64,000 nt of DNA from Pseudomonas asiatica (GTDB lineage: Bacteria > Pseudomonadota > Gammaproteobacteria > Pseudomonadales > Pseudomonadaceae): contig NZ_CP157874.1 in NCBI RefSeq assembly GCF_040214835.1, forward strand, positions 5,668,501 to 5,732,500. Reading direction: 5' to 3'. Made by a program: the position numbers and the translations under genes. The notes under the pieces are model-generated. The model did not search any database. It was given only the letters and a program-made list of their open reading frames with translations, and was not told where the DNA came from. The first letter of the stretch is position 1, and each line of letters begins with the position of its first letter. This document shows, one piece after another, positions 58,993-64,000 of the stretch.

Positions 58993-60855
58993 TTATTTTG
59001 CAGCCTGTAAGCCCGCCAGCAGCAACCGCTGGTAAAGCTCTTCCTTCAGCCCCTGCGGCTGATCCAGTTGCATCCGCGCAAGATGCCTCGCATACCCCTC
59101 TGGCCCCGGCGCATCCAGCGCTGCCTTGCCCAGCTCCAGTACCTCGCTCAGCTTGAACTTGCTCTTCAACCAGTTCAGTGCCCGCAGCAAATCCCGCTCT
59201 TCAGCCGTAAAGTCCGTGCCCAGCGGATACTCCGGGAACAACCGCGAGTGCCGCGCCCTGATCGCCTCCAGCCGCTGCGGCGTATTGTCGGTAAAGCACG
59301 CCTCCAGTTGAAAGTCTTTGGCCAGCTTGCCGGCGTCCTTTGCCTGCTCGATCAACCCCTGCTGGAACCGTGAATCACATACCGCCAGCAACCGCGCAAT
59401 CACCTCGCTGTCGGTCTGCCCACGCAGGTCGGCGATGCCGTACTCGGTCACCACGATATCGCGCAGGTGCCGGGGGATGGTGCAATGGCCATAGTTCCAG
59501 AACAGGTTCGAGGTCACCTCCCCGCCCGCCTCACGCCAGCTGCGCAGCAGCAGGATCGAACGCCCGCCCACCAGCGCATGGCCCTGGGCGACGAAGTTGT
59601 ACTGCCCGCCCACGCCACTGAGTACCCGGCCATCCTCCAGCTGGTCGGCCACCCCGGCGCCGAGCAGGGTCATGCCGAATACGGTGTTGATGAAGCGCGC
59701 ATCACGGCGTTGGCGGCGCTTGAGCTCCTCCTGTCCATACAGCTCGTTGATGAAGCTGATACGCGTCATGGCAAACCGTGCGCGCTGTTCCAGCGGCATG
59801 TCGCGCAAGCGCTGGTAGAACGCCTGGGGGCCGAGGAAGAAACCGCCATGCAGCACTGCCGCCCCCTGCTCGTCCGCCGGGCGCCGCAACAGGCCCGCTT
59901 CGGCCAGCGCCAGCAAGCCGTTGACGAACATCTCGCTGCAGCCGTACAGGCCTTGGGCGAAGGTATCCAGGCCCCCTTCCCGTTCGATCAGCGCTTGCCA
60001 CGAGCCAGCACCCAGCGCGTCGAGCACGGCACGATATCCGGCGTTGTCACCCTGGCGCGCCAGCAATGCGGCAGCTACCGCATCGCCCATGGCACCAATG
60101 CCGATCTGTAGCGTGCCGCCGTCGCGAACCAGGCTGCTGGCGTGCAGGCCGATGCAGTGGTCCTGGGTGTTGACCGGCATGTTCGGCGTGGAGAACAGGC
60201 GGCGTTGCTCGGCTGTGTCGATCAGCAGGTCGAACGTATCGATGGGTAGCTCGGCGTCACCCGGCATGTAAGGCAGCTCGGCATGCACCTGGCCGAGCAT
60301 GAGGATGGTCTCGCCGGCGGCGCGGCGCTTGGCGATCATCGGCAGCAGGTCGAGGGTGATGTCGGGGTTGCAGGCCAGGCTCAGGTGCACCGGCCTCTCG
60401 GGGGTGGCGGCCACCAGCTGCGCGATCAGGTTCAGGCCCTTGGCGTTGATGTCGCGTGCGGCGTGGCTGTAGTTGCTGCTGATGTAGCTCTGCTGGGCCG
60501 ACGCGCTGTGCAGCAGGCTGCCGGGCTGCATGAAGAACTGTTCGACGCGAATGTTGGATGGCAACGTGTCGTTGCGAAGGTCGGTGAGGTAGGCGAGTTC
60601 TTCGTAGTCGGCGAAAACGCGTTCGACAAAGGGTTCGAGAAAGCGCCGTTGCAAACCGTCACCCAGTGACGGACGTCCGAGGGACAGGGCCGTGTAGATG
60701 GTCAGCTGCCGTTCGGGCAGCTCGCGGATGCGGGCGTAAAGCGCATTGACGAAGGCGTTGGGCTTGCCCAGGCCCAGCGGCAGGCCCATGTGGATATGGG
60801 CTGGCAGGCGCGACAGGACTTGCTCGACGGCCTGGTCGATGGAGCAGAGGTGCAT
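58993..60855 (-). CDS. Acetyl-CoA hydrolase/transferase family protein
   Basis: 620 residues of the class I CoA-transferase-like acetyl-CoA hydrolase family. Typical segments are MGLPLGLGKPNAFVNALYAR, DGGTLQIGIGAMGDA, SGVGGQYNFVAQG and TEYGIADLRGQTD. Substrate not determined. Start 60855 is chosen because AGGAGG lies 5 bp before it; an ATG 18 bp upstream has no such site and would put the site inside the gene. Confidence 0.88.
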   Translation of the reverse strand: MHLCSIDQAVEQVLSRLPAHIHMGLPLGLGKPNAFVNALYARIRELPERQLTIYTALSLGRPSLGDGLQRRFLEPFVERVFADYEELAYLTDLRNDTLPSNIRVEQFFMQPGSLLHSASAQQSYISSNYSHAARDINAKGLNLIAQLVAATPERPVHLSLACNPDITLDLLPMIAKRRAAGETILMLGQVHAELPYMPGDAELPIDTFDLLIDTAEQRRLFSTPNMPVNTQDHCIGLHASSLVRDGGTLQIGIGAMGDAVAAALLARQGDNAGYRAVLDALGAGSWQALIEREGGLDTFAQGLYGCSEMFVNGLLALAEAGLLRRPADEQGAAVLHGGFFLGPQAFYQRLRDMPLEQRARFAMTRISFINELYGQEELKRRQRRDARFINTVFGMTLLGAGVADQLEDGRVLSGVGGQYNFVAQGHALVGGRSILLLRSWREAGGEVTSNLFWNYGHCTIPRHLRDIVVTEYGIADLRGQTDSEVIARLLAVCDSRFQQGLIEQAKDAGKLAKDFQLEACFTDNTPQRLEAIRARHSRLFPEYPLGTDFTAEERDLLRALNWLKSKFKLSEVLELGKAALDAPGPEGYARHLARMQLDQPQGLKEELYQRLLLAGLQAAK

Positions 60856-60919
60856 CGGGGCCTCCTGAGACATCCATGGGTTCAGGGGTTGGACATGGGC
60901 TTTGGTGGGTTGGTTGCCC

Positions 60920-61074
60920 GTGCCGGCCTCTTCGCGGCTAAAGCCGCTCCCACAGAGACCTCACCGCCCTTGAGTCCTGTGCTGTACCTGTGAGTTCCCA
61001 CAGGGGCCCCACAGCCCTTGAAGCCTGCACTGCACCTGTGGGAGCGGCTTTAGCCGCGAAAGGGCCGGCACAGG
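60920..61074. repeat. REP pair with duplicated spacer, GCTAAAGCC loop
   Basis: Arms CGCGGCTAAAGCCGC and GCGGCTTTAGCCGCG match. The spacer contains two degenerate copies (48-bp period) beginning GCCCTTGA near 60966 and 61014. Confidence 0.85.
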
Positions 61075-61080
61075 CACCAC

Positions 61081-61109
61081 AAAAACAAAGCCCGCCATCA
61101 ATGGCGGGC
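61081..61109 (-). terminator. Rho-independent terminator of the cytochrome c5 gene
   Basis: GCCCGCCAT/ATGGCGGGC stem with a 2-nt loop, then TTTGTTTTT on the minus strand, 22 bp past the stop. Confidence 0.9.
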
Positions 61110-61130
61110 CTCATGCAATTCAGCTGTTTC

Positions 61131-61553
61131 TCACAGCCCGGACATTTTCTTGATCGCCCCTTTCAGGTCGTCATCCGAGCAGTCCGCGCAGGTGCCTTTC
61201 GGTGGCATGGCGTTGATGCCGGTAATGGCCTTGGCCAGGATGCCGTCCAGGCCGCCCTGGTGGTCGGCGCGTTCCTTCCACGCCGCGGTATCGCCAATCT
61301 TCGGTGCGCCGAGCAGTCCGGAGCCATGGCAGGCATTGCAGTGCTTGGCGATGATCTCGTCCGGCGTCTTGGCACCACCGCCACCTGCGGCGGCGGCCAC
61401 TTCCATGCCTTTGCACTCTTGGCCCTGGACGCACACCTGGCCAACCGGCTCCAGGCGCTTGGCGATGTCATCATTGGTCGCAGCGGTTGCGCTCATTGCC
61501 CAGAGGGCGAATACGGCTGCTGGTACGGCCAGCATCTTCTTGATTTGGTTCAC
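61131..61553 (-). CDS. Cytochrome c5 family protein
   Basis: 140 residues. A signal peptide (NQIKKMLAVPAAVFALWAM..ATA) is followed by a Cys pair near VCVQGQECKG. The haem-binding CNACH site and the distal methionine in GINAMPPKG follow, with two more Cys (CADCSDD). Periplasmic electron carrier. The start is GTG 61553 with GAGGG upstream; an ATG at 61535 inside the signal peptide is an alternative. Confidence 0.9.
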   Translation of the reverse strand: MNQIKKMLAVPAAVFALWAMSATAATNDDIAKRLEPVGQVCVQGQECKGMEVAAAAGGGGAKTPDEIIAKHCNACHGSGLLGAPKIGDTAAWKERADHQGGLDGILAKAITGINAMPPKGTCADCSDDDLKGAIKKMSGL

Positions 61554-61689
61554 GCGAACACCCTCATGGTGGCTAATCACGCTCGCGGCCACGGATCGGC
61601 GAGCGTTGAAAAGTATAGCGGGAACCCAGAGGCCGTGAAACGACCCCACACAGGAAAGGGGTATTGCCGAATCAATGCACTGCGCTGGA

Positions 61690-62238
61690 TCAAAAGTTTG
61701 AAGGCGTCGCCGCACTGATCAGCCGCGCCGGCCGGTCGAACGGGTTGCGAAAGCGGTGCGGGCGGGTGCTTTCGAAGTAGTAGCTGTCGCCCTCTTCAAG
61801 GATGAAGATCTCGTTGCCGACCACCAGCTCCAAGCGGCCTTCGAGCAGGATGCCGGTTTCTTCGCCGTCGTGGGTAAGCATTTCGGCCCCCGTATCGGCA
61901 CCCGGTGGATACACCTCGGTGAGAAAGGCGATGGCACGGTTGGGGTGCGACTTGCCGACCAGCTTCATGGTCACCGCACCGTCGGAGATATCGATCAGTT
62001 CATGGGCCTTGTAGACGATCTGCGTGGGGCTTTCAGGTTCCAGTTCGACCGAGAAGAACTCGACCATGGACATGGGAATGCCGCTCAGCACCTTGCGCAG
62101 CGAGCTGATCGACGGGCTCACGCTGTTCTTCTCGATCATCGAGATGGTGCTGTTGGTCACGCCGGCACGCTTGGCGAGTTCACGCTGGGACAGGCCCTTG
62201 AGCTTGCGGATGGCTTGCAGTCGTTCGCCGACGTCCAA
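61690..62238 (-). CDS. XRE-cupin transcriptional regulator
   Basis: 182 residues starting at TTG (AGGAGG 8 bp upstream). HTH_3 domain about 5-60 (LSQRELAKRAGVTNSTISMIEK) and a C-terminal cupin (about 105-175, HDGEETGILLEGRLELVVG). The PuuR-like layout often regulates polyamine or amino-acid catabolism. Next to dadX/dadA, but separate from them by orientation-neutral spacing of 110 bp; target unknown. Confidence 0.87.
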   Translation of the reverse strand: MDVGERLQAIRKLKGLSQRELAKRAGVTNSTISMIEKNSVSPSISSLRKVLSGIPMSMVEFFSVELEPESPTQIVYKAHELIDISDGAVTMKLVGKSHPNRAIAFLTEVYPPGADTGAEMLTHDGEETGILLEGRLELVVGNEIFILEEGDSYYFESTRPHRFRNPFDRPARLISAATPSNF

Positions 62239-62347
62239 AGCTGGAGCCTCCTGAAACGGTGGAAAGGGGGGTGGATGTGAACGATATCATGGCAATGCCG
62301 TTCAGTATTTACAACACACCGCCCCTCAACCTGTCCGCTTCAGCGTG

Positions 62348-63421
62348 TCATTCGCCGATGTAGTCCCGCGGTACTCGCTTCAGGTTGCAGAAAATCTGGT
62401 ACGGAATGGTACCCGCGTGCGCAGCCACCTCACTGGCCAGCACATGCTTGCCCCATAGTTCGACCGGGCTGCCGACGGTGGCTTCCGGCACGTCGGTCAG
62501 GTCGATGCTGAGCATATCCATCGATACTCGGCCGATCAGTTGGGTGCGCTTGCCAGCGACCAGCACCGGGGTACCGTTGGGCGCCTGGCGCGGGTAGCCA
62601 TCGGCATAGCCCATGGCAACCACACCAACGCGGGTTGGCCGTGGGCTGACGAACTTGGCGCCATAGCCCACCGGCTCGCCGGCAGGCAGTTCGCGCACGC
62701 TGATCACCCGCGATTGCAGGGTCATCACCGGTTGCAGGCGCTCGGCCTCGGCCTGAGCCACTTCGAACGGTGTGGCACCGTACAGCATCAGGCCCGGGCG
62801 CACCCAGTCGCTGGGGGCCTGCGGCCAGCCCAGCACACCGGGGGAGTTGCGCAGGCTGCACTCGGCGGCCAGGCCCTGGCGGGCGGCCTCGAACACGGCG
62901 ATCTGCTGGGCGGTAGCGTCGGCATCCAGTTCGTCGGCGCGAGCGAAGTGGCTCATCAGCACGATGCGCGCGACCTTGCCGCTGGCCAGCAGGCGCTGGT
63001 AGGCCTCGTGGTAGTCCTTGGGGTGCAGGCCGACGCGGTGCATGCCGCTGTCGAGCTTGAGCCAGACGGTGAGCGGCTTGTGCAGCTGGGTCTTTTCGAT
63101 CGCTTCCAGTTGCCACAGCGAGTGCACCACGCACCACAGGTCGTGTTCGGCGATCAGGGCCAATTCGCTGGCTTCGAAGAAGCCTTCCAGCAGCAGCACC
63201 GGGGCCTTGATACCGGCGGCGCGCAGCTCCAGCGCTTCTTCGATGCAGGCCACGGCAAAGCCGTCGGCTTCTGCCTCCAGGGCCAGGGCACAGCGCACGG
63301 CGCCGTGGCCGTAGGCGTCGGCCTTGATCACGGCGAGGGCTTTGGCACCGGTCAGTTCACGGGCCAGACGGTAGTTGTGGCGCAGGGCCTGGAGGTCGAT
63401 CAGGGCGCGGGCGGGACGCAT
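62348..63421 (-). CDS. dadX: Alanine racemase, catabolic type
   Basis: 357-residue PLP enzyme. The PLP lysine is Lys33 ([11 protein letters not shown]), and the partner-subunit catalytic Tyr lies in PVGYGAKF. The length and the location downstream of dadA match catabolic DadX, which converts L-alanine to D-alanine for DadA. Start 63421 is the conserved [16 protein letters not shown]. Confidence 0.93.
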   Translation of the reverse strand: MRPARALIDLQALRHNYRLARELTGAKALAVIKADAYGHGAVRCALALEAEADGFAVACIEEALELRAAGIKAPVLLLEGFFEASELALIAEHDLWCVVHSLWQLEAIEKTQLHKPLTVWLKLDSGMHRVGLHPKDYHEAYQRLLASGKVARIVLMSHFARADELDADATAQQIAVFEAARQGLAAECSLRNSPGVLGWPQAPSDWVRPGLMLYGATPFEVAQAEAERLQPVMTLQSRVISVRELPAGEPVGYGAKFVSPRPTRVGVVAMGYADGYPRQAPNGTPVLVAGKRTQLIGRVSMDMLSIDLTDVPEATVGSPVELWGKHVLASEVAAHAGTIPYQIFCNLKRVPRDYIGE

Positions 63422-63464
63422 GGCGGCTGCCTTATGGTGGTTCACAGGTTGAAAACGGTGTTGG

Positions 63465-63563
63465 GTTCTTCGCGGGCTCGCCCGCTCCCACAGGTACTGC
63501 ACAGTTTTCAATATCTGTGGTGTTCCTGTGGGAGCGGGCGAGCCCGCGAAGAGGCCGGTACAG
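63465..63563. repeat. REP pair, GCTCGCCC loop
   Basis: Arms CGCGGGCTCGCCCGC and GCGGGCGAGCCCGCG, loops matching, within the dadA-dadX gap. Confidence 0.9.
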
Positions 63564-63569
63564 GCGAAC

Positions 63570-64000
63570 TTACTGCTGGTGAGCCGGCGCAGTCTGCCCG
63601 TGCTTGGCCACTTCCGGGCTGTTGCCATAACGGGAAATGTCCAGGCCTTCGGCACTGATCTGCGGCTTCTTGCGCGCAATCAGGTCGGCCAGCAGGCGAC
63701 CGGAGCCGCACGCCATGGTCCAGCCCAAAGTACCGTGACCGGTGTTCAGGAACAGGTTGCGGAACGCCGTGGCGCCGACGATCGGCGTGCCGTCCGGGGT
63801 CGCCGGGCGCAGGCCGGTCCAGAAGCTGGCCTGGCTCAGATCACCGCCGCGAGGATAAAGGTCGTTGACGATCATCTCCAGCGTTTCGCGCCGACGCGGG
63901 TTCAGCGACAGGTCAAAACCGGCAATTTCAGCCATGCCGCCGACGCGGATACGGTTGTCGAAACGGGTAATGGCGACCTTGTAGGTCTCGTCGAGAATGG
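63570..64000 (-). CDS. dadA: D-amino acid dehydrogenase small subunit, C-terminal part
   Basis: Only the last 143 residues are inside the window; the N-terminus lies beyond 64000. FAD-dependent oxidation of D-alanine to pyruvate. Recognised by [33 protein letters not shown] and [17 protein letters not shown]. Followed by dadX on the same strand. Confidence 0.92.
   Translation of the reverse strand, partial: ILDETYKVAITRFDNRIRVGGMAEIAGFDLSLNPRRRETLEMIVNDLYPRGGDLSQASFWTGLRPATPDGTPIVGATAFRNLFLNTGHGTLGWTMACGSGRLLADLIARKKPQISAEGLDISRYGNSPEVAKHGQTAPAHQQ

Overview
The window is a GC-rich gammaproteobacterial chromosome segment. Its gene order (ppx/ppk, cyaA, lppL-lysA-dapF-xerC, glnK-amtB, amaA-amaB-hglS, rep-xpt, dadX-dadA), protein sequences and characteristic paired REP repeats indicate the Pseudomonas putida group. 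The assignment rests on recognised sequences and remembered gene order; no search was run.

Layout. 1-7.2 kb: convergent ppx and ppk, a DedA membrane protein overlapping a sterol-desaturase-family gene, elbB and a YaiI/DUF188 gene. 7.3-16.4 kb: class I adenylate cyclase, rnk, a DUF1289 gene, cyaY, then the run lppL-lysA-dapF-DUF484-xerC-HAD. 16.5-21.5 kb: sutA, amtB and glnK (with a sigma-54 promoter and two NtrC-type sites), ubiK and a YifB/ComM ATPase. 21.6-28.3 kb: an uncharacterised signalling locus. It holds a 1682-residue pseudokinase/AAA/GAF/histidine kinase divergent from a response regulator with two different DNA-binding domains and a stand-alone receiver. 28.3-32.6 kb: a YcaC-like hydrolase, AraC and GlxA regulators and a Kef-type antiporter. 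32.6-35 kb: a highly structured element ahead of a small DUF6124 gene, and a complete IS3-family insertion sequence inside a REP pair. 35-46 kb: two nearly identical ycaC genes sharing an upstream palindrome, a LysR regulator, an OprD porin with an MFS exporter, a Tat-exported amidohydrolase, an alpha/beta hydrolase and an MscS channel with a cyclic-nucleotide domain. 46-54 kb: lysine catabolism (amaA, amaB, LysR, hglS), then a divergent LysR/MATE pair. 54-64 kb: a GGDEF-EAL protein behind a Fur-like box, rep, xpt, an acetyl-CoA hydrolase/transferase family gene, cytochrome c5, an XRE-cupin regulator, dadX and the 3' part of dadA.

Working together: amaA/amaB/hglS are lysine-degradation steps (pipecolate, aminoadipate semialdehyde, 2-oxoadipate), and dadA/dadX serve D/L-alanine catabolism. 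lysA/dapF make lysine and cell-wall precursor. glnK/amtB sense and import ammonium. The isochorismatase-like, amidohydrolase and hydrolase genes look like an accessory catabolic or detoxification set of unknown substrate.

About twenty REP pairs, of at least two arm families, fill most gene boundaries. The two arms of a pair usually share the same loop variant. The least explained parts are the 21.6-28.3 kb signalling locus and the multi-hairpin element at 32901-33061.
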